Shown piece by piece: positions 15,816 through 23,951 of a stretch of DNA of 64,000 nt. Within the stretch, counting starts at the first letter, position 1; every line of letters begins with the position of its first letter. The notes beneath the pieces were generated by a model, which saw only the letters and a list, made by a program, of their open reading frames with translations, was not told the origin of the DNA and ran no database searches. The position numbers and the translations under genes are program-made. The stretch is from Synechococcus sp. CBW1108. GTDB lineage: Bacteria > Cyanobacteriota > Cyanobacteriia > PCC-6307 > Cyanobiaceae. The stretch is from the NCBI RefSeq assembly GCF_015840335.1, contig NZ_CP060395.1:1116001-1180000 (forward strand), read 5' to 3'.

Positions 15816-16924
15816 CCAGCGCCGTGCACCGGCGGAAGGTGATCGAGCTGATCGGGGAGGCCAATGCTGCGGGCGCCGGCCTGGTGAGGGCCTGTGGTGT
15901 GATCGGCATCTGCCTGCGCACCCTCAAACGCTGGCGGAAGGCCTTCCTGGGTGATGGGGACGGCGTGGATCGCCGTAAAGGCAGTGCTCGGCTGGTGGGT
16001 CACCGCCTGAGCGAGGAAGAGCGCCAGCGAATCCTGCTGACGTGCAACCAGCCGGAGTACGCCGCGCTGCCGCCAGGGCAGATCGTGCCGGCACTGTCCG
16101 ATCAAAAGCTCTTTATTGGTTCAGAGAGCAGCTTCTATCGGGTGCTGCACCAGGCGGGTCAGTGCCACCGCCGGGGGAGGGCCAGGCTGCCTCAAGAACC
16201 GCGCTCGGTGCCGCGCCTCAGGGCGGATGGCCCGAACCAGGTTTGGAGCTGGGACATCAGCTTCCTGCCGACCACGGTGCGGGGTGTGTGGCTCTACCTC
16301 TACCTGGTGATCGACGTCTGGAGCCGCAAAGTGGTGGCCTGGGATGTGGCCGAGGTGGAGTCGGCTCAGATCGCCGCGGATCTGGTGCAGCGGGCCTGCC
16401 TCAAGGAGCGCTACCACCGCCCCAACGGCTTTGGCCGCCGCCAGTGCCAGCAGCAGCCACTAATCCTCCACGCCGACAACGGCAATGCAATGCGCGGGGC
16501 GACGCTGGAATCACGGCTCGAGGAGATGGGCGTGCTCAGATCCTTCTCCCGGCCAAGGGTCTCAAACGACAACCCATACTCGGAATCCCTTTTCCGTACG
16601 GTCAAATACCGCCCCGACTACCCCAGCCGGCCATTCGCCAACAAAGAGGAGGCCTGTGAATGGGTGGCAGCATTTGTGGATTGGTACAACCACCGGCACC
16701 ACCACAGCGCGATCAAATTCGTGACGCCCCACCAGCGCCACAGTGGAGCTGCCAAGGCCATTTGCCAGCAGCGCACTGATGTCTACGAGGCCGCCCGCCG
16801 TGCCAATCCAACGCGCTGGAGCGGTGCCACCCGCTGCTGGAGTCAACCGGCAGAAGTGTGGATAAACAAGCCAACAGAAGAGCCCGATCCGGTCCTGGCG
16901 CTACCCTTAATCAAGGCCGCCTGA
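15602..16924 (+). CDS. IS3 OrfB (DDE transposase), copy 1, expressed by frameshift
   Basis: The meaningful part starts at about 15775, after the slippery site; the open frame before it is a shadow of OrfA. The integrase core has Asp in QVWSWDISFLPTTVRG, Asp in PLILHADNGNAMRG and Glu in NPYSESLFRTVKYRP, followed by WYNHRHHHSAIKFVTP, all standard for IS3. The fused OrfAB protein is the active enzyme. No convincing independent start is visible, which supports translation only through the frameshift. Confidence 0.9.
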   Translation: MAAGGPGCQRQAGADDGRTEGAREAPRPGPAGDQSPQKGAAAQGEGHGGDGGFAGAAKKVGCLLFGGRGRLTSAVHRRKVIELIGEANAAGAGLVRACGVIGICLRTLKRWRKAFLGDGDGVDRRKGSARLVGHRLSEEERQRILLTCNQPEYAALPPGQIVPALSDQKLFIGSESSFYRVLHQAGQCHRRGRARLPQEPRSVPRLRADGPNQVWSWDISFLPTTVRGVWLYLYLVIDVWSRKVVAWDVAEVESAQIAADLVQRACLKERYHRPNGFGRRQCQQQPLILHADNGNAMRGATLESRLEEMGVLRSFSRPRVSNDNPYSESLFRTVKYRPDYPSRPFANKEEACEWVAAFVDWYNHRHHHSAIKFVTPHQRHSGAAKAICQQRTDVYEAARRANPTRWSGATRCWSQPAEVWINKPTEEPDPVLALPLIKAA

Positions 16925-16982
16925 ATGGCAGCCAAGGAGTGACAACTTTCCTGAAAGTCACCGGAGCTGCCGCTTGGAAGTG

Positions 16983-17220
16983 TCAGAGATCCGAAGCTTC
17001 CAGGCCAATCTCTGTGATCACCTCATTGAGGCTGTAGGTCTTCTCTTTGCCCTCGCGGATGCGGTTCAGAGCCTCAGCGCCCAGAACGGCATCTTCAAGG
17101 TCGTCGAGGCCCTGCACGATCAGCTTATGAAGAACAGTGGCCTTGGCCCGGGCCCGTTACCTGAGCAAGGTGGTCCAACCGTACCACCACTGCTGGGTCC
17201 AGGTTGACCGAAGTGGTCAC
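16983..17220 (-). pseudogene. RHH antitoxin (RelB-like) with one frameshift
   Basis: From GTG 17220 the frame reads VTTSVNLDPAVVVRLDHLAQ and is lost in a GC run (ACGGGCCCGGGCC). One frame over it goes on as RAKATVLHKLIVQGLDDLED, AEALNRIREGKEKTYSLNEV and TEIGLEASDL, then stops at 16983. This is a normal 79-residue ribbon-helix-helix antitoxin apart from the frameshift. No toxin gene follows, since IS3 copy 1 lies immediately downstream. Confidence 0.7.
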
Positions 17221-17280
17221 ATGGCCTCGTGAATTGCTCCTTCAGGCTAATCGAGCTGATTGAAGACTGGCACCTTCGGG

Positions 17281-17425
17281 GCTGGGGCGCCAGGTGGCTC
17301 AGGGGGGAGCCCCAACGGTGGCTGCGCTGCTCAACGTCGAAAGCGGTGCAAACAGCTGTCAAGGTTCACTACAAGCTGTACAGAAGGCCGGACGCTGCTT
17401 TCAGGAGTTGGCGGCCAGCCCGGCG
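17281..17425. repeat. dispersed intergenic module plus TGTACA palindrome repeat
   Basis: Bases 17281-17325 hold the GGCTCAGGGGGGAGC module. Bases 17369-17420 hold the roughly 50-base repeat that starts TACAAGCTGTACAGAAGGCC and is almost identical at 21999-22051 and 23159-23208. The repeat begins with the half-degenerate TGTACA palindrome. It lies between the antitoxin remnant and the 3' end of the Fic gene. Confidence 0.75.
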
Positions 17426-17434
17426 GCTTCGTGG

Positions 17435-18847
17435 TCATTCGCTCTCGGCAGCCATCAGCGGCACCCAGCGCGCCGCCCGGCCGCGGCCCTCCAGTTGCAT
17501 CAGGCCTTCATCCGCCAGCTTCTGCAGCACCTGGCGGATCAATTCGCGGCTGATGCCAGGACAGTCCTGCTCAATGGAGCTCACGGGGAAGGGCAGCAGT
17601 TGGCGCAGGCAGGCCTCGCGCACCAGCTGACGCTTCTCAGCCCGTGGCACCGCCAGGCCCTCGCTCTGGCGAACATGCGCCAATGCATCGATGCGCTGCT
17701 CAAACTCCCGGTAGCCCCGCAGCAGCACGCCCCACAGGTAGCGGCACCACGGCAGCGGGTCATGCTGCTGTCCATGCCAACCGATGGACGAGGCCTCCAG
17801 GCTTTCGTAGTAGCCGGCGCGGGCGTCTTCCACCAACCGCTCCAGGCTGATGTAGCGGCCCAGAATCCAGTCGCTGCGGTAGAGCAGCAGCAGGGTGAGC
17901 AACCAGCCAACGCGCCCATTGCCATCCGTGAACGGATGAATGCAGAGGAAGTCGAGCAGGGCGAGCGGGATCCAGAGCAGTTCGTCGTTGCCGCGTCGCA
18001 CCAGGGCCGATCTGATCTCGGCCATGAGGAGATCCATCGCCTGCGGCACAGCCACTGCATCGAGGCAGCGAAACCGCACCCGCAACACCTGTCCGTTGGC
18101 GTCGCGCTCCTGGATTTCATTGTTGGTGCTCTTCCACACCCCGCCCCGGCCGGTCGAATAGCTGGTGAGCCGTTGATGCAGCTGCAACAGCAAGCGCGGC
18201 TCCAGGGGCATCTCCGCGGCGTTCTCATTGATCAGGGCCAGAGCGTCGCGATAACCAGCCACCTCCTGCTCCGAGCGGTTGCGCATCTCGGCACCCTTGA
18301 GCACCAGCCGCTCCACCCGCGCCCGGGGCACAGCGATGCCCTCAAGGCGATTCGAGCTCTCGCTGCTCTCCACGAGAGCCACGGTGCGCAGGGCATCCAG
18401 GGCCTCTGGGCGCCGCCGCAAAAACAACTCCTGCCGGCCCTGGTGGCTGGCCAGGGCTACCAACATGGCGCCATCGGCTGCCGTGAGCCGCAGGCGCTCC
18501 AGCGCAGACGCAAAACCTTGATAGGCAGCCAATGCCAAGCCCAATAATGCCAACGAATGTGCTGGTTGGCGATTCTTGGGATCGCCGCTGCCGAGGCCGA
18601 GCGGGTGCTCAGGGTTGGTCCTTCTGGACAAGGGTTCTTTAGGCTGCAGTTCCTGCAGTGCTTGGTGGAAGCGGGCTTTGCGGGCAGCAAGAGGCTGAGT
18701 GGTTTGTTCGGGCGGGGGAGCCTGGCGGCTCAGGGGGGAGCTTCCCCTTGGAGGCTCTTCCGTGATCCCACGGATTTCAGGATGTGGGATCGCCGATAGG
18801 GTTGATCGAGACCCCACCCCCATGCGTGATCGATGGGCTACGTGCAC
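17435..18847 (-). CDS. Fic family protein (AMP transferase)
   Basis: Fic proteins transfer AMP, or another nucleotide moiety, to hydroxyls of target proteins. The catalytic loop HPFTDGNGRVGW is complete, and the inhibitory helix motif (S/T)xxxE(G/N) is visible as SNRLEG in ESSESSNRLEGIAVP, so it belongs to the self-inhibited class. A C-terminal winged-helix part follows (SRELIRQVLQKLADEGLMQL). The first 90-100 residues of the open frame overlap a dispersed repeat (near 18.7 kb) and the upstream divergent gene, so the true start is probably near 18550. The remaining 370 residues are a normal length. Confidence 0.88.
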   Translation of the reverse strand: MHVAHRSRMGVGSRSTLSAIPHPEIRGITEEPPRGSSPLSRQAPPPEQTTQPLAARKARFHQALQELQPKEPLSRRTNPEHPLGLGSGDPKNRQPAHSLALLGLALAAYQGFASALERLRLTAADGAMLVALASHQGRQELFLRRRPEALDALRTVALVESSESSNRLEGIAVPRARVERLVLKGAEMRNRSEQEVAGYRDALALINENAAEMPLEPRLLLQLHQRLTSYSTGRGGVWKSTNNEIQERDANGQVLRVRFRCLDAVAVPQAMDLLMAEIRSALVRRGNDELLWIPLALLDFLCIHPFTDGNGRVGWLLTLLLLYRSDWILGRYISLERLVEDARAGYYESLEASSIGWHGQQHDPLPWCRYLWGVLLRGYREFEQRIDALAHVRQSEGLAVPRAEKRQLVREACLRQLLPFPVSSIEQDCPGISRELIRQVLQKLADEGLMQLEGRGRAARWVPLMAAESE

Positions 18848-19073
18848 GCCACCATTGAACTGAGCAACCCCAGGGAGCCAGATCTACAGCCGATCTCAGC
18901 TCAGGCCTTGGCTAATAGCGGTGCGCTGATGCTCTGTATTCCTGAACATCTGGCCCTGCAGCTCAACCTGCAACAGGAATCAGAGCGTGAAGTCACCGTT
19001 GCCGATGGCCCCCGGTTTCAGGAAAGATGTCACCCCTTTGATCCATCCATCCGGGGGCTTGAGGACATGACCA

Positions 19074-19580
19074 ATGCGCCGATACAGCGAGGCCGTTAAG
19101 GCTGATGTGAGGAGACGGATGCACCCGCCCCACAGGCAGAGCGTGGCCCGGATTTCAGAGGAGCTGGGCATTCACGTGATGACCCTCTACAAATGGAGGA
19201 AGGCCTGGCGGTTGCAGGGAGAGGTGGTGCCGGCATCCGAGAAGGAACCAGAGGGCTGGAACGCCGCCGACAAGTTCACGGTGGTGCTGGAAAGCGCCGG
19301 GCTCAATGCCACCGAACTCAGCGCCTACTGCCGCGAGCGGGGCCTGTTCCCTGAGCAGGTGAGCCGTTGGCGGCAGGCGGCCCAGGATGCCAACGCCAAG
19401 CCGGTGCTGACGATGGCCGAACAGAAGGAGCTCGAGAAGCTCCGCGCCCAGGACCAGCGGGAGATCAAAGCCCTCAGAAAGGAACTGCAGCGCAAGGAGA
19501 AGGCCATGGCGGAGATGGCGGCTTTGCTGGTGCTGCAAAAAAAGTGGGATGCCTTCTGTTCGGAGGACGCGGAAGGCTGA
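19074..19580 (+). CDS. IS3 OrfA, copy 2
   Basis: This is identical to OrfA of copy 1 except near the end (SEDAEG instead of SEEEEG), so the HTH, zipper and slippery heptamer A AAA AAG are all kept. It should function in the same way. Confidence 0.9.
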   Translation: MRRYSEAVKADVRRRMHPPHRQSVARISEELGIHVMTLYKWRKAWRLQGEVVPASEKEPEGWNAADKFTVVLESAGLNATELSAYCRERGLFPEQVSRWRQAAQDANAKPVLTMAEQKELEKLRAQDQREIKALRKELQRKEKAMAEMAALLVLQKKWDAFCSEDAEG

Positions 19581-20689
19581 CCAGCGCCGTGCACCGGCGG
19601 AAGGTGATCGAGCTGATCGGGGAGGCCAATGCTGCGGGCGCCGGCCTGGTGAGGGCCTGTGGTGTGATCGGCATCTGCCTGCGCACCCTCAAACGCTGGC
19701 GGAAGGCCTTCCTGGGTGATGGGGACGGCGTGGATCGCCGTAAAGGCAGTGCTCGCCTGGTGGGTCACCGCCTGAGCGAGGAAGAGCGCCAGCGAATCCT
19801 GCTGACGTGCAACCAGCCGGAGTACGCCGCGCTGCCGCCAGGGCAGATCGTGCCGGCACTGTCCGATCAAAAGCTCTTTATTGGTTCAGAGAGCAGCTTC
19901 TATCGGGTGCTGCACCAGGCGGGTCAGTGCCACCGCCGGGGGAGGGCCAGGCTGCCTCAAGAACCGCGCTCGGTGCCGCGCCTCAGGGCGGATGGCCCGA
20001 ACCAGGTTTGGAGCTGGGACATCAGCTTCCTGCCGACCACGGTGCGGGGTGTGTGGCTCTACCTCTACCTGGTGATCGACGTCTGGAGCCGCAAAGTGGT
20101 GGCATGGGATGTGGCCGAGGTGGAGTCGGCTCAGATCGCCGCGGATCTGGTGCAGCGGGCCTGCCTCAAGGAGCGCTACCACCGCCCCAACGGCTTTGGC
20201 CGCCGCCAGTGCCAGCAGCAGCCACTAATCCTCCACGCCGACAACGGCAATGCAATGCGCGGGGCGACGCTGGAATCACGGCTCGAGGAGATGGGCGTGC
20301 TCAGATCCTTCTCCCGGCCAAGGGTCTCAAACGACAACCCATACTCGGAATCCCTTTTCCGTACGGTCAAATACCGCCCCGACTACCCCAGCCGGCCATT
20401 CGCCAACAAAGAGGAGGCCTGTGAATGGGTGGCAGCATTTGTGGATTGGTACAACCACCGGCACCACCACAGCGCGATCAAATTCGTGACGCCCCACCAG
20501 CGCCACAGTGGAGCTGCCAAGGCCATTTGCCAGCAGCGCACTGATGTCTACGAGGCCGCCCGCCGTGCCAATCCAACGCGCTGGAGCGGTGCCACCCGCT
20601 GCTGGAGTCAACCGGCAGAAGTGTGGATAAACAAGCCAACAGAAGAGCCCGATCCGGTCCTGGCGCTACCCTTAATCAAGGCCGCCTGA
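19367..20689 (+). CDS. IS3 OrfB, copy 2, expressed by frameshift
   Basis: The protein is practically the same as OrfB of copy 1, with all three DDE residues present. The functional part begins at about 19540, after the slippery site. Near-identity of the two copies over their whole length indicates recent transposition or gene conversion. Confidence 0.9.
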   Translation: MAAGGPGCQRQAGADDGRTEGAREAPRPGPAGDQSPQKGTAAQGEGHGGDGGFAGAAKKVGCLLFGGRGRLTSAVHRRKVIELIGEANAAGAGLVRACGVIGICLRTLKRWRKAFLGDGDGVDRRKGSARLVGHRLSEEERQRILLTCNQPEYAALPPGQIVPALSDQKLFIGSESSFYRVLHQAGQCHRRGRARLPQEPRSVPRLRADGPNQVWSWDISFLPTTVRGVWLYLYLVIDVWSRKVVAWDVAEVESAQIAADLVQRACLKERYHRPNGFGRRQCQQQPLILHADNGNAMRGATLESRLEEMGVLRSFSRPRVSNDNPYSESLFRTVKYRPDYPSRPFANKEEACEWVAAFVDWYNHRHHHSAIKFVTPHQRHSGAAKAICQQRTDVYEAARRANPTRWSGATRCWSQPAEVWINKPTEEPDPVLALPLIKAA

Positions 20690-21141
20690 ATGGCAGCCAA
20701 GGAGTGACAACTTTCCTGAAAGTCACCGTGGCCGCTCAATGAAAGTCCCCTATGTGGGGCCCGTAGAAGTGGCCTTCCAGGATCGGATCTGCTTCGTTGG
20801 GGCCCTGGTGCTGGGTGACACCGTGCTGCTCGGTGCCGTGCCCATGGAAGACATGGACCTCACGATCAACCCCAGCCGCCAGCGACTGGAGCCCGATCCC
20901 CGCAGTCCAAACATCCCCCATGCCCTGGTGAAGTAGATCTCTCGGTGTGGGCGGCTGAAGCCATCGGGATGGCAAACCTGGATCGTGAAAGTTGGAGTGG
21001 TGATCAAGCGCTTGCTGCAGGACGGGGCCCGCTCTGCGAGCCGAGAGGTCGTGTTGGCCGAGATCCGCAGCGCCATTCCGTTCCATCTGAAGAGCCTGGC
21101 TGCTGAACGCCGGCGACTGGGGCATCAGCACCGTCCAGATT

Positions 21142-21158
21142 CCGTACAGGCTGTACGG
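21142..21158. promoter_or_regulatory. palindrome CCGTACA-GGC-TGTACGG
   Basis: Perfect 7-base arms around GGC form a member of the TGTACA family, though its arms differ outside the GTACA core. It lies in a 250-base stretch (20937-21190) where I recognise no gene, just downstream of the broken VapC at 21190-21538. Confidence 0.4.
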
Positions 21159-21189
21159 ACCCCTGCCGCTGACGTTTGGGTTTGAAACT

Positions 21190-21538
21190 TCGGGCTCCGG
21201 CGATCAGCGACAAGCCCCGCGATCGAGCGGCAGGAGCAGGCAATCAGGCGCACCTGCAACGCCTGCAGGCGCTGAAAGCCGGCATCACCCGTGATCATCA
21301 CGGCATCGGGTGGGCGCAGCCAGCGCCACCACAGAAGCACTGAGCTCCACAACCAGCAGATCCGGCTAGGCAAACAACGCCTGAAAACGGTCCAGGCTGG
21401 CTTGATCGCCCCGCCACAACGGAGCCACACGACACTCCAGAACGCTGAGGCGGCATCACGGCCAGTGCGAGATCCCCATGGGGCCTCACCATCCACCAAA
21501 TAGATCAGGGCACTGGCATCCAGGCAGGCAATCACCAT
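21190..21538 (-). pseudogene. VapC-type PIN toxin, frameshifted
   Basis: The start MVIACLDASALIYLVDGEAP is a good PIN N-terminus. The middle is in another frame, SVLECRVAPLWRGDQASLDR, with a stop in place of a residue after ALFA. The frame returns at DAVMITGDAGFQRL. At least two frame changes, one nonsense codon and a deletion are needed to explain this, so the toxin is dead. It overlaps its antitoxin gene by seven bases. Confidence 0.75.
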
Positions 21539-21918
21539 TCGCGCTCAGCCGCCAGATCCGCATCGATCTCAGCCTTACGGCGCGGGCTCGTGGAAGGCGG
21601 CTGGGTCAGCAGCCACTGCAACGCCGATGCTGCGGCCCCAGGAGCTCGTGATGCCTGCAACTGCAGCTGGCGGTAGTGCTGCTCACTCAGCACCACAGCG
21701 GCAGATCGGTTGCGCTTCAACAGATACACCAGGCCATGCTGCAGCGCCTGCTCAATCGCTGCGATCCGACGGCGGTTCAGCTCCGCTGAGGTGAGCGCGT
21801 TCTGCTGATCTTTGGAACAGCGGTCGCGGGGCCAAGTGCATACACGCGTGGGGGGATTAAGGGGGTGTTGCTTTGGGCTGGAGCTCGTGAGGAGGCTGAT
21901 GGCGGCGGGCACTCGCAT
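21532..21918 (-). CDS. antitoxin of the Phd/YefM type, start unclear
   Basis: The core LNRRRIAAIEQALQHGLVYL, LKRNRSAAVVLSEQHYRQLQ is a typical antitoxin with the strand-strand unit of the Phd family. The C-terminal part (RRKAEIDADLAAEREW) looks like a toxin-binding tail. The first 40 or so residues of the open frame are not conserved and no good start lies close to the core, so the N-terminus may have been replaced. Since its toxin is broken, it could persist as a solitary regulator or be decaying too. Confidence 0.5.
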   Translation of the reverse strand: MRVPAAISLLTSSSPKQHPLNPPTRVCTWPRDRCSKDQQNALTSAELNRRRIAAIEQALQHGLVYLLKRNRSAAVVLSEQHYRQLQLQASRAPGAAASALQWLLTQPPSTSPRRKAEIDADLAAEREW

Positions 21919-21994
21919 GGCGGCGGCGGCCCAGGGGTTTGGTCAGGCTGGGGAAGCTGACGGCTCTGGAGGAAGCGCCGGCCCCATGTGTCGG

Positions 21995-22110
21995 GGTTTT
22001 GTACAAGCTGTACAGAAGGCCGGACGCTGCTTTCAGGAGTGGGCGGCCAGCCAGGCGGCTTTCGGGGGCATGGAGGCGAACCTGAAGGGGTGGGGGTTGG
22101 TGGTCATGGG
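21995..22110. repeat. dispersed TGTACA repeat next to a permease-derived scrap
   Basis: Bases 21999-22051 are the roughly 50-base repeat starting TTGTACAAGCTGTACAGAAG. On the other strand the next bases (22052-22110) read PPPLQVRLHAPES, like the PLQVRHYTPES start of the ABC-2 permease fragment at 12.4 kb. This suggests that repeat and permease start were once adjacent and were copied together. Confidence 0.55.
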
Positions 22111-22188
22111 ATGGCCTCCCGGCCCGTGCTGGGTTCGGTGATGCGGCCGATGATTCCCACCCGTTCACCCCGCCGGATCGCGCTGGTT

Positions 22189-22626
22189 TCAGGGCTCGCG
22201 GCTTGGATCTGGGGGGAAAGGGTTGATCAGGCTGATTGTGGTGTCGCTGAAATGGCGCACGTTGCGCGTGGCCAGCCGGGCCCCGTGGGCGAGGGCAATG
22301 CCAGCAATAAGAGTGTCGCGCAGATCGACGCTGCAGCCTCGCGTTTGTCGTTGCGCCGCCAGCACAGCCGCTTGCTCAGCCGCCACGCCATCCAGAGGCG
22401 CGATCCGCTCCTGAATCAACTCGCCGATCAACCGGTTGAGGCCCTGCTCCAGCTTGCTGCGGCGGCGTGGATCGGGATGGATCGCCGCTCCATAGCGAAG
22501 CTCAAACACCACCACACTCGGCAGCCACACCTGGCGAGGGTCCTGCTGATCCAACCACTGCAGCACGTGCCGCTCTGGCTGCTGCAGCATCAGGGCCGAC
22601 ACCACATTGGTGTCGAGCAGGATCAT
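22189..22626 (-). CDS. FitB/VapC-type PIN ribonuclease toxin
   Basis: From the ATG at 22626 the product is MILLDTNVVSALM and on, 145 residues. The PIN acids are visible: Asp in LLDTNVVS, Glu in VVVFELRYGAAI, Asp in SVDLRDTLIAGIALAHG and the ATRNVRHF strand at the end, typical of the FitB subgroup. The upstream in-frame start (22665) lies inside the antitoxin gene and is unlikely. It overlaps the antitoxin stop by four bases (ATGA), so the two are translationally coupled. It seems intact. Confidence 0.9.
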   Translation of the reverse strand: MILLDTNVVSALMLQQPERHVLQWLDQQDPRQVWLPSVVVFELRYGAAIHPDPRRRSKLEQGLNRLIGELIQERIAPLDGVAAEQAAVLAAQRQTRGCSVDLRDTLIAGIALAHGARLATRNVRHFSDTTISLINPFPPDPSREP

Positions 22627-22892
22627 GGTGCAAAGACAGCGGGGCGGGCGGATTGTCCGCGCCACTCGCCAATCGGCTCCTCCAGTACGGCATCCACAAA
22701 CAGCGCCGCCATGCGCGTGCCCAGCCCCTCGGTTTCACCATTGGTGTCGTGATCGCTGGCCAGCGCCCGGGCCAGAATCACGCGTGCTTCTTCTTCCATG
22801 CTACGGCCATGGCGCTGGGCGCGACGCCTGAGGGCTTCCTTCACCGCCAGGTCGAGCTGGCGCACCAGCAATTGGGCCACGTTGCCAACCAA
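22623..22892 (-). CDS. FitA-type ribbon-helix-helix antitoxin
   Basis: The 89-residue protein starts MVGNVAQLLVRQLDLAVKEA and has the FitA helix LRRRAQRHGRSMEEEARVIL, then a C-terminal tail that should wrap the toxin (TRMAALFVDAVLEEPIGEWR). FitA-FitB complexes bind inverted repeats at their promoter, and an imperfect one lies six bases upstream (22898-22917). A shortened relative is at 939-1100. Confidence 0.88.
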   Translation of the reverse strand: MVGNVAQLLVRQLDLAVKEALRRRAQRHGRSMEEEARVILARALASDHDTNGETEGLGTRMAALFVDAVLEEPIGEWRGQSARPAVFAP

Positions 22893-22897
22893 TTTAG

Positions 22898-22917
22898 GCT
22901 GTTATCATGCTAGCAGC
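22898..22917. promoter_or_regulatory. imperfect inverted repeat upstream of FitAB-like pair
   Basis: GCTGTTA and TAGCAGC match at six of seven positions across a six-base spacer, placed just before the antitoxin start. It is a candidate operator by analogy with fitAB. Confidence 0.4.
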
Positions 22918-22932
22918 GGTGGCGAGGAGGAT

Positions 22933-22972
22933 GGTCAGATCACATCCGCAAAGCGCTTCTCCATCCGCCGGA
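22933..22972 (-). pseudogene. tail scrap of an ABC-2 permease
   Basis: The minus strand reads FRRMEKRFADVI and a stop, identical to the end of the permease at 14172. Only these 12 codons remain; this is at least the third permease-derived piece in the window. Confidence 0.6.
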
Positions 22973-23158
22973 AAAGGCCAGAGCTGCCTTCAGCGGCAGC
23001 CACTGACGCTGGGCGTTGAGGCCGGCCTCGCGGAGCGCCATCACACCGGGGTGAACGTCTATCCGACCTGGATCTCGGTGGCGGTGACTCAGCACTTCGT
23101 TCGGGCTGGGGGGCTCGGAGGCTCGGGGGAAAGCACCTGCTTCATGTGCCGGGGTTTG

Positions 23159-23208
23159 GTACAAGCTGTACAGAAGGCCGGACGCTGCTTTCAGGAGTGG
23201 GCGGCCAG
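23159..23208. repeat. third copy of the roughly 50-bp TGTACA repeat
   Basis: This copy starts GTACAAGCTGTACAGAAGGC and matches the copies at 17369 and 21999 for about 48 bases. A copy of the GGCTC-type module lies just upstream (23095-23135). Confidence 0.8.
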
Positions 23209-23209
23209 G

Positions 23210-23350
23210 TCGGCCGGACCTTGAAAGTCGAGCAGAGCTACTCCTTCTCTTCGAGAGCCTGCGGCGATGGAGAAGGCTGCGCCTACAGCCAGCTCTTCAA
23301 GTAGCTCTAGGGGCAGGGCCTGGATCGAGGCAGCGGTGGCTTCGCTGAGG
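23210..23350 (-). pseudogene. DUF4351/Rpn-like C-terminal remnant
   Basis: The minus strand reads LPLELLEELAVGAAFSIAAG then VALLDFQGPADLAAH, resembling the LEQLEALAxALLDFxxxxDLxxWL end of DUF4351 proteins that are fused to Rpn-type PD-(D/E)xK nucleases in cyanobacteria. No upstream nuclease domain is left. The match is short. Confidence 0.4.
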
Positions 23351-23469
23351 GGTCAGCGGCGGCGGGCCAGGAAGCGGAGGGTGACCTTGGCTTCGCCTTG
23401 GTGTGGTGGATGGATATGCGCGCGGGGGACGCCGGAGATCAGCGTGATGAGCTCCTCGCTAACTTCTAG

Positions 23470-23931
23470 CAATCGTTAAACGATTCGAACCACAAGAACA
23501 GTGGCTGGATCAAGGAAAGCGAGCCAGGATCTGCGATTACCTTAGTCCCTGACTGGCGCCAAGATGGGCAAAAACCGCAGCAACGCGAAAACGCAAGTGC
23601 GGCCCCAATCCACACGGAATCCGCCATGAAGCCACGACGCAAGACGGGCTTAAACATCTGAGTGCCGCCATCTAAGCCAGAAAAGTGGCGTGATGCAATT
23701 GCGGAGAAAAAGCCAAAAAGCTATCCTGGGAAGGATTGACAAATGAATCCCTGTAGAACTCACTCAACAAAGTAGATTGCCAATGCAAATCTGCGCAAAA
23801 AATTGTTTTTTAGCTTCAGATCCCACCAAAAGCCCAGCTGTTATCTTTGTCAAGTCGGGCGCCACCCAAGTTCGCTACGAAAAATTGCTAACCCCAGAAA
23901 ATCACATCGCAGCCTCTAGCGGCGTCCCATG
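23470..23931. other. lower-GC stretch without recognisable genes
   Basis: Only short frames of 60-66 residues without motifs are present. Base composition is less GC-rich than the flanks. I see no RNA gene. Confidence 0.4.
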
Positions 23932-23951
23932 GAGTGGTGTAACTCAGGGGG

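Larger units (their letters stand above)
15245..16962. mobile_element. IS3-family element, copy 1
   Basis: The element is 1718 bases long. Its ends contain TTTCAGGAAAGATGTCAC on the left and the complement of TTTCAGGAAAGTTGTCAC on the right. GGAGC occurs on both sides (15240-15244 and 16963-16967) as a 5-base target duplication. It is nearly identical to copy 2 at 19010-20727, so both moved recently. Confidence 0.92.
19010..20727. mobile_element. IS3-family element, copy 2
   Basis: It has the same length (1718 bases) and the same ends as copy 1, differing at only a few bases. Flanks are ATGGC and GTGGC, a 5-base target duplication with one mismatch. It interrupts the aspartic protease gene. 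Confidence 0.92.
18833..20936 (+). pseudogene. clan AA aspartic protease split by IS3 copy 2
   Basis: The first part (18833-19009) reads MGYVHATIELSNPREPDLQP and SAQALANSGALMLCIPEHLA; the second (20733-20936) continues KVPYVGPVEVAFQDRICFVG and LVLGDTVLLGAVPMEDMDLT to the end PNIPHALVK. Joining them after removing the IS and one duplication gives VADGRSMKVPYVG in frame, a protein of about 127 residues of the retropepsin-like family found in cyanobacteria. The active-site Asp expected in the D(T/S)GA motif is Asn here (NSGA), so the gene was probably inactive even before the insertion. Confidence 0.85.
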
